Assembly: GCA_039619475.1 (NCBI GenBank)
Contig: CM077115.1
Span: 497,075,352 to 497,139,351, forward strand
Source of the DNA: Icerya purchasi
Lineage: Eukaryota; Arthropoda; Insecta; Hemiptera; Monophlebidae
Reading direction: 5' to 3'
Length of the DNA stretch: 64,000 nucleotides
Numbering within the stretch: the first letter of the stretch is position 1; every line of letters starts with the position of its first letter. Shown piece after piece: positions 55,001 to 58,096 of the stretch. The position numbers and the translations under genes were made by a program. The notes under the pieces are model-generated. The model was not told the DNA's origin and ran no database searches. It saw nothing but the letters and a program-made list of their open reading frames with translations.

Positions 55001-57075
55001 GTGAAACGAAGAATGTAAACAGGCTTTCAAAAAAAAATACTGTTACATTTAAATCATTTCGTTCGCGGTTTTCAATGTCCAACTTTCTGGCACACAAAGA
55101 AACCAATGCGAAGGATCGCTTTGTTCTTAAAACGGCTAAGAGAAATTCTTAGAAACAATTTTGTTCCACTTTTTCTAAAGACACGCCTTTTTCGCAGATT
55201 TGGAAGATGGTTAGGGCGTTTACGTCTCCCCTTTCCAAGGGCCCGGTACATTCCTCTCTCCCACTGCAACAACTTTTTTCCTTCCTAGATTCTATCGCGC
55301 CCGCTTACGCTCCTTTTCTTGAGGAAACTTCGCTTCTCGTCCTTTCGCCCAGCTCAGAGTCGCACTTTTTATCTCTTCCTTTCACCTCATGACTTCAGCT
55401 TCCTTACTTTTCCCATAACTTCACCAGCATTTGACAAACTGTGAATCTCTTCTCCCTCCCTCTCCAGACTAGCTCCATCGCACATTCTACAATCCAAACC
55501 GAATTCCTCCACTTGCTTCATACATCTTTTCCTTTTTGTCTAATATTCATTACTGACGGTTCTAAAAATGAAAATGGGATGGGCGGCGTGTATACCTCCC
55601 TCCTTCTGTATCACTCTGAATTCTTCAAGCTCCCTTCCTTCTATTCTATCTTCACAGTGGAGTCTATCTCCATTTTACGCGCAATCTGCTTCATTCCGTC
55701 CATAAGACGGATCAGTAAATGACTCATTGTTTCCGATTCCAAAAATGTTCTTCAAGATATTTCTTCTTCTCCTTCTCATTCCTCCGACTCTATTATTCTT
55801 TCAATTCGTTTTCTCATCTTAAATCTACTCACATCCGGCTCTATTACTTTTGATTTTTTGTGGGTTCCCAGTCATTTTGGCATCGAGGACGAGTTAGCGG
55901 ATTTTTTAGCCCGTTCGGCCGCCCGCGATGGTCCTTTGCTCTGTAATTCTCTTACCGCGGACATCCTCCTTATTTCCTCAGCTAATCATTCCCGACTATG
56001 GTCGGACATCTATCCTTCTTTATTTTCTAATCCTGCCTCTCATTATCTTCAAATTCAGCCAGTTCCCTGTTTTCAGCCTTGGTTTCATTTCTCTTCTTAT
56101 CAACGTTCCGCGATCGTTTCTTTAATCAGACTTCGTTTTAATCACTCCCTTCTACCCTCTTCACGTTTTCGTTTTTCCCTGTCCTCCTCTTTCGATTGTC
56201 CCCTTCATAGTTCCATCTCTCCTCCCATACGGAATGCAAACCACATCTTCATTGAATGTCCTGCCCTTGATTCTGAGCGCTCTGTTTTGTACTCTAAAAT
56301 CTTAACACTGGGTCTTCCTGCTCTTCTCCCTTTGTCTTTTCCTTTCCATCTTCAGATATAATCCCTGTACTTCAATCTTTCCTAATCTCTATTTCTAATC
56401 GTTTCTCTATTTAACCCTTTCCATGATTTCTGTAGATACTGGGTCAAAGCCGCTAGGGCACCCAAAAGATAATATATAAAATAATATATTATTTTATATT
56501 AAAAAAAAAAAAAAAAAAAAAATAGCGCGGTAGCTTAGTAGTTAAGCTGCTTGACTATCAAACCAGAGTCGTAGGTTTGAGACTTGTTCTACTCCGGACA
56601 CCAGCGGCTCACAGGTTTTCCCAGCTTGAAGTTGTTGGATAGCAGAGAAATCTGGGAATGTAAGAGGAACTGGCCGCAATATTTTCTTCAGATCTATTAG
56701 GCTTAGTACATTATGAAAGGCTTAATTTCACAATGATACCTTACTAAGGAAATATGTGACTTACTTTACTTTATACGTATGATTATGATACACAACGTGA
56801 AATATATAATACAAAAGTTAGAAATGAGCATCAGAAGCATATACGGTGTCATATAATCTGTCCATGTGTTTATTTTTAGCGATGTGGTATCAACAAAGCC
56901 GACATTAAAAAGTACAACGATCTTGCGACCGAAATCTGGACTGGTTCTAACAATGACCGATAGAGAAGAAAAATCGCCGACTGATAGTCCAGGGCTGACC
57001 AGCTCATCGGAAGCTTCAAAAGTTACAAATATTTGCATCTTAATATTACTTGTGTTTTTATGTATCAATCGATAA
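5649..57075 (+). CDS. alpha-glucosidase (maltase/sucrase, GH13), ten-exon gene span
   Basis: Exons at 5649-5859, 14250-14429, 17209-17369, 31312-31437, 33026-33273, 34708-34891, 35523-35754, 44210-44405, 52397-52534 and 56880-57075 join into one 1872-nt frame (623 aa plus stop), close to the usual 560-630 aa of insect maltases. All nine introns are GT..AG and phases agree. Seen in the protein: signal peptide (1-18), YNVYPKSF and a Ca-loop-like DSNGDGVGD (about 60-68), GYDIS, GH13 region I DFVLNH (D137, N141, H142), the insect-maltase motif QPEFN (211-215), nucleophile D243 in GIRLDA, acid/base E314 in AETY, stabiliser D375 in NHD, QGRTPMQWD, and a Ser/Thr-rich tail plus terminal hydrophobic segment. 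By family knowledge it hydrolyses terminal alpha-1,4 glucosides or sucrose, probably at the gut surface. Introns total about 49.6 kb and are packed with transposons. Sucrase versus maltase preference cannot be decided from sequence. Confidence 0.93.
5860..7019. other. intron 1, proximal part, nothing recognised
   Basis: AT-rich intronic sequence with no transposon domain or coding frame. Confidence 0.5.
7022..7235 (-). mobile_element. family III-like 3' tail fragment
   Basis: On the - strand this reads a degraded version of the RNase H tail and ends in a poly(A) (plus-strand T run at 7026-7035). The stretch TAATGACAGGAGCTGACTGT near 7196 recurs in the fragment at 23143-23300, and both align with the tail at 62570-62620. 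Confidence 0.6.
7236..7645. other. intron 1 sequence, nothing recognised
   Basis: No coding or repeat signal seen. Confidence 0.45.
8882..10144 (+). CDS. ORF1 (gag-like RNA-binding protein) of I-group retrotransposon
   Basis: An uninterrupted 420-aa frame. The N-terminal part (about 30-130) has the alternating pattern of an RRM-like fold. One CCHC zinc knuckle, CSICKTRDHTNNNC, lies at residues 187-200, and an acidic, Ser-rich, then Lys-rich region follows. Single-knuckle ORF1 proteins are typical of I-group elements, where they coat the RNA. It overlaps the ORF2 start (10128) by 17 nt in another frame. The intact ORF1 beside a broken ORF2 suggests a moderately recent insertion. Confidence 0.85.
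   Translation: MTSTQPTYSSITQTEFFPSRDQAIILHAVENIKFKEYITAISQIVHPSNIIFSSRISNNRICVYLKSKEIADNLVKNYTSIPVDNVLIRIRKLINPSKRIIISNVSPHIPHTIIDKALSMANLKLTSPITFMKAGLNDNEFKHIKSFRRQVYIQPANDDPDNLPESLNISYQNEIFRVFLSTDDRWCSICKTRDHTNNNCPEKEEEETEEVPLTENGSDISISSRKGSLTTEGVTYSEMIVSNDLKQTPTDLGISGDQISFKLTQALASSETIPNQSNSVLSNTKGFKRNLSDNSSSSTSSVQNSSKVQPQKKKKEDSDELRKLKTNLLPAKQCIENHQKTLKESISLDKIAELIQNNNKFSSAQELFKKLNIPPNSADTVFIQMKAVYSVINDHSTKIRITKLTNKITEGLVIKNDDDG
10128..13754 (+). pseudogene. ORF2 (endonuclease-RT-RNase H) of I-group retrotransposon, broken
   Basis: Starts with WNINGLQNNL and has endonuclease marks SNxQETHL-like LQETHL, GDMNAHSPRWGS and SDHFPIFL. RT marks are APGPDGISPLFL, AYRPISLT, FFDIQKAYDTAW, GVPQGSVLS and RLFADDVNI. 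RNase H marks are CFTDASK, AAEMLAL, LTDS and WIPSHRG, followed by a terminal zinc motif CDICNVPLTVHHIILTC. Breaks seen: in-frame stops at 10446-10448 (TAA), 11757-11759 (TGA) and 12300-12302 (TAA), and frameshifts near 12300, 12800 and 13305. It cannot make a full protein. Confidence 0.9.
14250..14429 (+). CDS. alpha-glucosidase exon 2
   Basis: The acceptor TATTTTCAG ends at 14249. The exon encodes residues 71-130 plus one base: helix 1 (LQHIADLGFDYVWLNPIY), the conserved GYDIS segment, and the start of the helix before catalytic region I. The donor is g|GTGAAT at 14430, phase 1. The previous intron (8.4 kb) contains the long-inverted-repeat element and an I-group retrotransposon. Confidence 0.93.
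14430..15045. other. intron 2, 5' part, nothing recognised
   Basis: AT-rich with no supported feature. Confidence 0.45.
15050..16750 (+). mobile_element. family III non-LTR retrotransposon, RT end plus RNase H, decayed
   Basis: Starts near RT motif B (the DNA aligns with the GLPQGSCLSPTLFN region of the copy at 29039-29446 reversed). It passes the catalytic Asp region near 15245-15295, the thumb (TKYGGNPYIMILYKCI...), and RNase H (about 16085-16440). It ends near the tail CPxxLHLDEAIVYDGN at about 16500. Many frameshifts are present. It is inserted in intron 2 in the same direction as the gene. Confidence 0.8.
16751..17208. other. intron 2, 3' part, nothing recognised
   Basis: AT-rich with no supported feature before the exon 3 acceptor. 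Confidence 0.45.
17209..17369 (+). CDS. alpha-glucosidase exon 3 (GH13 region I)
   Basis: The acceptor CATTTCAG ends at 17208. The exon encodes residues 131-184, including DFVLNHCSSDHVWF, GH13 conserved region I. Most insect maltases have Pro where this one has Leu140 in DFVxNH. It ends at PPNNW with donor TGG|GTAGAG at 17370, phase 0. The following intron is the longest, 13.9 kb. Confidence 0.93.
17370..18040. other. intron 3, 5' part, nothing recognised
   Basis: Short overlapping - strand frames at 17628-17882 show no family features. Confidence 0.45.
18045..18650 (-). mobile_element. RTE-like RT C-terminal fragment
   Basis: On the - strand an open frame runs LGSNITSDGDTQCDIDSRV...RPAMLYGAECCATT...EMKMFRWSLGHT...IGVAPV...LRWYGHIMRK, then RPRGKPR. 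It has a TGA where Trp is expected just before WIDSVNNDM. LYGxExW and RWYGH are standard in the C-terminal part of RTE-type and related non-LTR reverse transcriptases. The fragment lacks the catalytic core. Confidence 0.82.
18655..19475. other. intron 3 sequence, nothing recognised
   Basis: AT-rich with no supported feature. Confidence 0.45.
19494..19798 (+). pseudogene. Asn-rich acidic ORF, possible retrotransposon gag N-terminus
   Basis: The frame from MLTDEGVGECPPEHTVSDND runs about 100 codons through a long Asn/Lys/Asp-rich stretch (NNNKKNKNDNNNDDNN). It is cut where the - strand R1-like element's A-rich tail begins (plus-strand T runs from about 19799). A splice-acceptor-like TTTTACAG lies just before it. 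Because gag knuckles and an endonuclease start follow on the same strand at 21570-23148, I infer it is the 5' part of the same element split by the insertion. It could instead be an unrelated exon. Confidence 0.4.
19799..21490 (-). mobile_element. R1-like non-LTR retrotransposon, 5'-truncated
   Basis: Carries the 472-aa frame at 19996-21414. The 3' end on the - strand is an irregular A-rich tail at about 19799-19835, preceded by CCTCATCGGTAGTATCCGAA. A near match to that end occurs at about 25395-25440. The piece interrupts gag-like sequence on the + strand. Confidence 0.75.
19996..21414 (-). CDS. RT domain and zinc tail of R1-like retrotransposon (472 aa, open)
   Basis: Catalytic motif A is LLALDITKAFDSLN, motif B is TGILQGSVLGPYLW and motif C is ITYVDDIAVVF (YVDD). 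The C-terminal part is Lys/Asn/Ile-rich and ends with a zinc motif CVRCNFQDSVYHILQGC, as in R1-type ORF2. The endonuclease and N-terminal RT fingers are absent, so it is a 5'-truncated copy. Nevertheless 472 codons are uninterrupted, which suggests recent insertion. The true upstream frame continues a few codons (SVIGTLPG) before the first Met. Confidence 0.85.
   Translation of the reverse strand: MPGELAICTILQDIKIYKQKSYICGLLALDITKAFDSLNLNSLVKLLYNLRVPENLINIIINYFRNKFTCINIGNYTNKYPVVTGILQGSVLGPYLWNIVFSRMYSLVFPENVKVITYVDDIAVVFAAKTQTQLADKIERVYHTIETFLADFGLSINVSKSNYMIMNNKLKNSHLNIDQYGSDIKHVTQLKYLGILIGSNLKFYNNFTFIKNKINKFLLIFNKLYNNQKAVNYKKRIISYKTVILSNILYGSIMYTDMLKIQRFKKMLYSYQRLIIIKLIKSYRTISYKAVLFIAGLKLMDMEIEKHITLFSIKHNIKLNNEFSNVKYIHKNQFTYQNQLLNAKKLKIILENYYIDKFQQIWNNYNGIAYQFFPDIKERLNNNVFIPNFFNVQFITAHGIFKVYLYKYGMAGSENCVRCNFQDSVYHILQGCNGSNLIIEGTTEQLVTDNFKQFNQFTIQEVKNRKNNIHLY
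21570..23148 (+). mobile_element. gag (two CCHC knuckles) and endonuclease start of a non-LTR element, decayed
   Basis: The + strand frame reads VSRFVVIYNIDIEYSDEE...IRRLNR, then after breaks CFRCLRCGHISTQC and CLRCTGSDHVEEQC near 21820-21925. These are two CX2CX4HX4C knuckles preceded by the RRLNR motif usual in ORF1. From about 22770 the endonuclease start follows: FRVLQW, DVDIIRLSER, FLHINNYGCYRDDRVNRYDG, IAVLVKSE. It is truncated at about 23148, where a reversed family III tail begins. Confidence 0.75.
23143..23300 (-). mobile_element. family III-like 3' tail fragment
   Basis: The - strand reads CDPPRTCDADHIFFECPALR followed by NERSLLYSQLLSL. This matches the tail CDPDHIFFECPSLVNERTSLY of the copy at 62474-62857. 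It is only the last part of the ORF, abutting the gag/endonuclease relic. Confidence 0.75.
23352..23722 (-). repeat. tRNA-derived SINE, copy 2
   Basis: Reverse-oriented relative of 4961-5340. On the - strand it has box A-like TAACCTAGTTGCTAGAGC and box B GGTTCGATCCC, then a body matching copy 1 with scattered substitutions and a few short gaps. Confidence 0.85.
23745..25019. other. intron 3 sequence, nothing recognised
   Basis: A + strand frame at 24190-24513 (107 aa) has no recognisable domain and overlaps equally long frames on the other strand. I regard it as chance. Confidence 0.45.
25041..25080. repeat. (GC)n(GT)n microsatellite
   Basis: GCGCGCGCGCGCGC runs directly into a GT dinucleotide run, an alternating purine-pyrimidine tract of about 40 bp that could adopt Z-form DNA. 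Confidence 0.9.
25390..26095 (-). mobile_element. R1-like 3' end fragment, related to 19799-21490
   Basis: The plus-strand text TTTTTTTGGTTCCCCATTCTGGATATGACC followed by GCGAGGCAA corresponds to TTTTGGTTTC...CATTTCGGATACTACCGATGAGGCAA at about 19813-19862. The - strand frame at 25845-26090 (KNCKKRFKYFHDLM) has no further recognisable domain. Kinship rests mainly on the shared 3' end. Confidence 0.5.
26102..28330 (-). mobile_element. I-group non-LTR retrotransposon, 5'-truncated (RT plus RNase H)
   Basis: - strand order: RT fragment with IFFDIEKAYDRI (about 28080-28120) and NGLPQGSALSVTLFN, catalytic RLFVDDLNISL (27464-28024), and thumb (26990-27427). RNase H follows with FTDGAK (about 26985) and IVSDSLAALESL, WVPSHTGLRGNYLAD (26323-26811), then a zinc-like CPFCSL tail. 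It ends at a poly(A) (plus-strand T run 26104-26116). It is clearly related to, but distinct from, the element at 8686-13827 (compare GVPQGSVLS and RLFADDVNI). Frames are broken at several places. Confidence 0.87.
28331..28850. other. intron 3 sequence, nothing recognised
   Basis: AT-rich with no supported feature. Confidence 0.45.
28860..30957 (-). mobile_element. family III non-LTR retrotransposon with internal deletion (endonuclease plus RT)
   Basis: - strand order: endonuclease (30241-30957) with FIIGGDWNARSPFWGC and GSDHVPIIISL, linker THVWKMAKSLRTPLSE (29635-29958), RT with MFGFRPCLGPPDCIG and GLPQGSCLSPTLFN, and the catalytic motif as YTDDILIY (usually FADD) ending near 29039. Just beyond (28900-28970) the sequence jumps to the RNase H tail (aligning with 62800-62870), so the thumb and most of RNase H are missing. 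Reading frames are broken between the pieces. Confidence 0.85.
30958..31311. other. intron 3, 3' end, nothing recognised
   Basis: No supported feature between the family III copy and the exon 4 acceptor. Confidence 0.45.
31312..31437 (+). CDS. alpha-glucosidase exon 4
   Basis: The acceptor TAATTTCAG ends at 31311. The exon encodes residues 185-226: a segment matching the family pattern WLSxFxGSAWxW (here WLCLYDGTAWTW across the junction), the FYYHVFTAGQPEFNLRNP motif diagnostic of insect maltases, and the start of the nucleophile helix. The donor is AAG|GTAACG at 31438, phase 0. Confidence 0.93.
31438..33025. other. intron 4, nothing recognised
   Basis: 1.6 kb AT-rich intron with no transposon domain visible. 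Confidence 0.5.
33026..33273 (+). CDS. alpha-glucosidase exon 5 (catalytic nucleophile)
   Basis: The acceptor CGTTTACAG ends at 33025. The exon encodes residues 227-308. It opens with NVLRFWLDKGVMGIRLDA, where D243 is the GH13 nucleophile (region II, usually GFRxDAV), followed by PHLFED and a charged stretch ending KDGID. The donor is AG|GTAATT at 33274, phase 2. Confidence 0.94.
33274..34707. other. intron 5, nothing recognised
   Basis: 1.4 kb intron. Frames near 33445-33663 and 34251-34514 carry no recognisable domain. Confidence 0.5.
34708..34891 (+). CDS. alpha-glucosidase exon 6 (acid/base Glu)
   Basis: The acceptor AATTTCAG ends at 34707. The exon encodes residues 309-370. RIIIAETYSS carries E314, the acid/base residue (commonly xxMTEAY in insects, so AETY is a variant). 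The loop between this and the NHD motif seems a few residues shorter than the pattern I know, and the usual AHFPFNF is replaced by VHLVFFFEL. The donor is AAT|GTAAGT at 34892, a perfect consensus, phase 0. Confidence 0.9.
34892..35522. other. intron 6, nothing recognised
   Basis: The shortest intron, 631 bp, with no insertion recognised. Confidence 0.5.
35523..35754 (+). CDS. alpha-glucosidase exon 7 (region IV Asp)
   Basis: The acceptor TGATTTCAG ends at 35522. The exon encodes residues 371-447: LENHDITRV with stabilising D375, the LLPGNVCLYYGEEIGM segment, and DQGRTPMQWDDTLNAG. The donor is g|GTTAGT at 35755, phase 1. Confidence 0.94.
35755..37419. other. intron 7, 5' part, nothing recognised
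   Basis: AT-rich with a poly(T) run at about 36189-36208. No coding signal. Confidence 0.45.
37420..37697 (+). repeat. 278-bp dispersed repeat, copy A
   Basis: Matches 51934-52211 base for base with one substitution that I can see (TACTCGG versus TACACGG). It begins TATTATGTATTATTTCTTTC and ends GTTATCATTGACA. It has no coding capacity, and no inverted ends or polymerase III boxes were recognised. Confidence 0.95.
37735..40160. mobile_element. possible DNA transposon carrying the orphan protein
   Basis: Sequences on both sides of the coding relic are imperfectly inverted: TCAGATCTAGTTTTTGAGATACG at about 37928-37950 and, reversed, GCAGCTCTAGTTTTCGAGATACGGG at about 39951-39975, with weaker similarity outwards (TTTGGTGCC versus TTGGTGCTGG). 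The outer limits are approximate and no target duplication was confirmed. Confidence 0.45.
38090..39530 (-). pseudogene. decayed copy of an arthropod transposon-like orphan protein
   Basis: - strand pieces in order: MDIGKRKCLKFGVAMAWREP, YDDCYFCMVNIKG, PVPHSDEIPIP (39207-39527); SKxSSELLASRLKEKN and YFSQE-like FFSQENNLVFYNDI, DEWRFLL (38925-39160); YPIDHSTIFKEEYETI and LVLKKIKYEEHQ (about 38780-38900); FTPLHIGFGLLKQFIKALNRDG, FLGNHKAENCRKLVE, LHYLHNHLDQIP, SEEQEERFHQDI, HMLADYCWSL (38091-38627). These follow the order of an uncharacterised protein family that recurs in many arthropod genomes. Several stops and frameshifts are present, and a middle segment is missing. Its biochemical role is unknown to me. 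The multi-copy habit suggests a mobile element. Confidence 0.72.
40560..41300 (-). mobile_element. RTE-like RT C-terminal relic
   Basis: The - strand reads LEKCSDEYGLTINKDKTKIM (palm/thumb), CRLKRIRTDLAVSKKVKIRLVN, FLCGAET, RRMLRIPWTEKRTN, VGGKRRRGCVPTGWSDMIRTAVGKSFVECVQLAHNRDQWR. Frameshifts separate the parts. The order and wording match the C-terminal half of RTE-type retrotransposon ORFs and resemble the + strand copy at 60075-61205. Confidence 0.82.
41325..41427. repeat. 28-bp perfect inverted repeat with 47-nt spacer
   Basis: The left arm 41325-41352 (ATTGATTATCAAAGGAAAAA then CAAAATAC) is the exact reverse complement of 41400-41427. The spacer is more GC-rich than the surroundings and contains AAGGGCCACATAGATC. 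Confidence 0.95.
41600..42170 (-). mobile_element. non-LTR retrotransposon 3' tail relic (RNase H end)
   Basis: The - strand reads VSHILLKCTRLNGLRRG (the HIL..C..L pattern that closes I/R1-type ORF2 proteins) near 41790-41840, upstream text VIHDVPNTAICLRSII near 42090, and an A-rich end matching the plus-strand T run at 41600-41611. It is heavily decayed and not assignable to a family. Confidence 0.55.
42171..44209. other. intron 7, 3' part, nothing recognised
   Basis: 2 kb of AT-rich DNA with short frames lacking domains. Confidence 0.45.
44210..44405 (+). CDS. alpha-glucosidase exon 8
   Basis: The acceptor TATTTTCAG ends at 44209. The exon encodes residues 448-512 plus two bases: GFSSSYKPWLPVNPNYWRVNV, a segment nearly invariant in maltases, then the start of the C-terminal beta domain (RKTPAVRYG). 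The donor is AG|GTAATA at 44406, phase 2. The family III/jockey nested insertion begins about 50 bp into the following intron. Confidence 0.93.
44964..46625 (+). CDS. jockey ORF1, gag-like nucleic-acid-binding protein (553 aa)
   Basis: Opens with a Thr/Gln/His-rich region in which THTHTHTQTQ is encoded by a CA microsatellite (about 45009-45030), then an acidic/Lys-rich middle (VKVRKGKKRQ). A PRE_C2HC-like central domain (about 270-375) follows. Three zinc knuckles start at about residue 381: CQNCQQWGHTKAYC, CVKCGGGHKTYEC and CGLCGGSHPANYRGC. By family knowledge it binds element RNA and helps target integration. The stop codon overlaps the ORF2 start as TAATG (46623-46627). Confidence 0.93.
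   Translation: MATTADTPLHTTQSLYTHTHTQTQNVRQHATTSTVIQPATYTHEPLYTLTGTQAQPDDMLRNCSSEIVQPARFTPSFTTTYNVAGSSTGISTAQPVLVYAPTPENFEYLQSNINYVQNQNVINNQHFPPLPQNNAQRTNQSCSGEEVDMHENENSQENDWQQVKVRKGKKRQSAIANDNNNKKHVKMTRNRFEALSMNDGNDSDEESQVGSAEKSSMNNSTPSIPKPPPIFVHGVQNFRKMQERIELVINKSDYYAKALTDRVVKISVLSPEQYRKLTRVFREENIIFHTYQMKQDRAYKVVIRHLHFSIDPLVIKEELESHGFEVRNVHNVKQYQTKKPLPLFFVDLEPTANCREIHNLKSLCNTIIKVESPNKKASIPQCQNCQQWGHTKAYCTRTPVCVKCGGGHKTYECKKDPKFPATCGLCGGSHPANYRGCEIYQKLVQNKTNSGVAANQPIKQNYRRPTVTYSQITKSDTPSQADNITANATHIRNSGQIPINAQSPNNLRDDIQNIPFVNLFEFLNEFKSMFRQLAEQNSMVLSMLTMLIQKLSK
46625..49294 (+). CDS. jockey ORF2, endonuclease-reverse transcriptase (889 aa)
   Basis: The N-terminal AP-endonuclease domain has AQWNANGLKNHK, VSETHL, SGADWNAKHTAWGC (about residue 136) and SDHSSIILTF (about 214). 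RT motifs are SPGFDLISAELL, SYRPISLLPVLSKVMEK, FLDVQQAFDKVWH (motif A), GVPQGSVLGPTLYLLY (motif B), ATFADDTTLLS (motif C, about residue 665) and KYLGLHLDSRLTW. There is no RNase H, as in jockey. The first ATG shares its A with the ORF1 stop, suggesting translation by stop-start reinitiation. Length and motif set are complete, with no disabling change seen. Confidence 0.94.
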   Translation: MPAYLRIAQWNANGLKNHKAEIELFLTSNSVDVILVSETHLTDKDCFKINNYNTYSCTHPSGKSHGGSAILIKNNIVQHELNHFREEYLQGTNISIQTMGGQLVLSAAYCPPRHKITLMEFCKYIKNLGSRFVSGADWNAKHTAWGCRITTTRGRVFKQALESHNVNYISTGEPTYWPTDNRMIPDLLDFFITKGTASYYTNINSSFDLFSDHSSIILTFGDSVICREEQIHLYNHKTDWESFRDHLDTKLNLKIPLKSPTDVENAVRYLTNEIQIAATLSTPVLKCKKSNKNYPISVRKLVLEKRKLRRRWFQSGNPSDKKLFNNKIKELKKLLEEIKNKTLNNYLTKLSPLAIDDYSLWKCTKNIRQPNKHVPPMKHGDGSWAKDHKQKSNLFAEYLATVFKPNIQTNTDREIHEFITSPCGPSLAIKSASPHEVGCLLKTLKKKKSPGFDLISAELLNKLPRKAIVLLTSICNAVFRIQYFPVQWKFAQIVMIPKPGKDLYSVTSYRPISLLPVLSKVMEKLILKRLQPYIQSTDVIPQHQFGFLKHHSTIDQLHRVVSVIENSLETKKVCTAVFLDVQQAFDKVWHDGLIYKLKCLFPSNLYLLLKSYLEDRHFQVRYEHTYSEIHPVLAGVPQGSVLGPTLYLLYTADFPATENVQMATFADDTTLLSSHEDPKKASNNLQNALTKAETWFKKWKIGINESKSVNIHFTNRKVEVPPVKINNIDLPVRETVKYLGLHLDSRLTWKHHIQVKKKELDIRVKKMYWLIGRNSVLTTDNKRLIYTTILKPIWTYGVQLWGCAKPSNLKVIQTSQNKILRLITKAPWYVTNLTLHRDLCIDYVADVIKVHAKRHADRLDSHPNTLARELLDVTDNVRRLKRQKPQDLV
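50511..51933. other. intron 8, 3' part, nothing recognised
   Basis: 1.4 kb with no frame of 60 codons or more and no repeat recognised. Confidence 0.5.
51934..52211 (+). repeat. 278-bp dispersed repeat, copy B
   Basis: Direct-orientation partner of 37420-37697, 14.5 kb away in the next but one intron interval. Flanks differ immediately outside the match, so it behaves as a discrete mobile or duplicated unit rather than part of a long segmental duplication. Confidence 0.95.
52397..52534 (+). CDS. alpha-glucosidase exon 9
   Basis: The acceptor ATGTTGCAG ends at 52396. The exon encodes residues 513-558 plus two bases: C-terminal beta-sandwich strands (YIVILNTGT), with an N-glycosylation sequon (NQS). 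The donor is GG|GTAAAT at 52535. Reading through the donor gives GGG TAA, an immediate in-frame stop, so failure to splice would end the protein at the close of the catalytic part. Confidence 0.9.
52930..56522 (+). mobile_element. family III non-LTR copy with ORF1 remnant, endonuclease and RNase H, RT deleted
   Basis: In order: a degraded ORF1 zinc-knuckle region near 53065-53110 (CFLFGHIARHC), the endonuclease from about 54110 (IIQWNCRSLQ, VALLSET, RADRVDGYGGAAILIRG, VIGGDWNAHSPLWGS near 54510), and the linker IWKMVRAFTSP (about 55195). A junction near 55390-55440 lacks the reverse transcriptase. RNase H follows (FITDGSKNENGMGG near 55550, WVPSHFGIEDELADFLARSAA near 55860), then the tail (CPLHSS...NHIFIECPAL) and poly(A) 56501-56522. 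The endonuclease SDH motif is degraded to DNDTP. This is the most complete family III copy in length. Confidence 0.87.
56524..56600 (+). repeat. tRNA-like SINE head
   Basis: GGTAGCTTAGTAGTTAAGCTG resembles tRNA box A, and GTAGGTTTGAGACTTG is a weak box B 45 bp later. It follows directly on the poly(A) of the family III copy and differs from the SINE at 4961. It could be a decayed tRNA gene or the head of a second SINE. Confidence 0.45.
56880..57075 (+). CDS. alpha-glucosidase exon 10 (linker and C-terminal anchor)
   Basis: The acceptor TATTTTTAG ends at 56879, and the stop TAA is at 57073-57075. The exon encodes residues 559-623: a basic/Thr-rich segment, a Ser/Pro/Asp linker (SPTDSPGLTSSSEAS), then a hydrophobic end (NICILILLVFLCIN). 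Small residues before a short spacer and a terminal hydrophobic stretch are the layout of a GPI-attachment signal, and a plain C-terminal membrane span is the alternative. Membrane-tethered maltases are known from insect gut, for example GPI-anchored mosquito Cpm1-type enzymes. Confidence 0.85.
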
Positions 57076-58058
57076 AACACCTTTGCTTATTTCCTTTTCA
57101 TTAAATTAATTTACTATATAAGATCAACTCTTATTCTAATATCAAACATTGCCAGTTCTGGTTTCAGTGTTGTTATCGATAACACCGCTTACATGTCCTG
57201 TTTAAGATGTTTTTGAAATTTTTCTTTCTACTCTCAATTACTTAGTTTCATTGTTTGATATCGACACATTTTCTCAGATATATTTTCCTTATTGATTTCG
57301 GTTTATCTCCGAAATTTAAAATTGAGAATTAAATGGTTTTTCAAGTACACTTATTTTTGCATTTAATATTTGAACTGTTACATATGTCTATATTTACGAA
57401 AATATACATTTTTTTATTTTTTATTTCAGACTATTTTTATTTACTCTCTTGGGCTCTCTTGGGCTCTCTTGCGGCGATTTTACTTTTATATTTACATCGA
57501 TATTACTGATACTAGTATCGAACGTATTATTAAATTGATTAACTATAATTGCCGTGAAACATAGAAAATCGCAAACACTTCCGGCAAAGCAAAGCGGCAG
57601 TTACATTGATCGACCATCATAAGAAGTTGATTAAGATTGGAAATGCAGTACTGAATAATTGCAAAAGAGTAAATTACAGAAAATTTTTTTGCAAAATCTT
57701 AAATCAATCGTAAAAAAATTGTCTGACAAAGAACTAACGGGTTGCTTAATGTTTGCTTTCATAGCGATCCGAAACTCCCCGTGAAAGCTCGGTAAGTCAA
57801 TGTTGTGGATCAGGAAAGCTATTTGGCTTGTGTCATTAGTTAGATGTTTTATTTTTGCCAACGCATATTAAACGGAAAATTGTTATAACCCAGCGCCTTC
57901 GTTATAAAGTTGGTCCTTAAATGATAGTTTGAAATTTTGTAAAAAACTTCGTTTTGTGGCACATATTTCTGTTCTATATTTATCTTTATAAAGTTTGTAT
58001 AATTTCAGTTTCATATTTGTTTTTGACATTTCCAGTGCTTTGCCTAAACATGTATCTG

Positions 58059-58060
<2 letters not shown>
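57076..58060. other. downstream of the alpha-glucosidase, nothing recognised
   Basis: No AATAAA occurs close to the stop. An ATTAAA at about 57101 may serve as poly(A) signal. A short tandem CTCTCTTGGG triplication lies at about 57446-57475. Confidence 0.4.

Positions 58061-58095
<35 letters not shown>
58061..58095. repeat. (AT)n microsatellite
   Basis: About 17 uninterrupted TA units. Confidence 0.95.

Positions 58096-58096
<1 letters not shown>

Noticed and set aside
57631..57861. 76-aa frame on the - strand as the next exon of the unidentified gene
   Set aside because: Starts and ends without splice signals in a compatible phase and has no recognisable domain; evidence insufficient.
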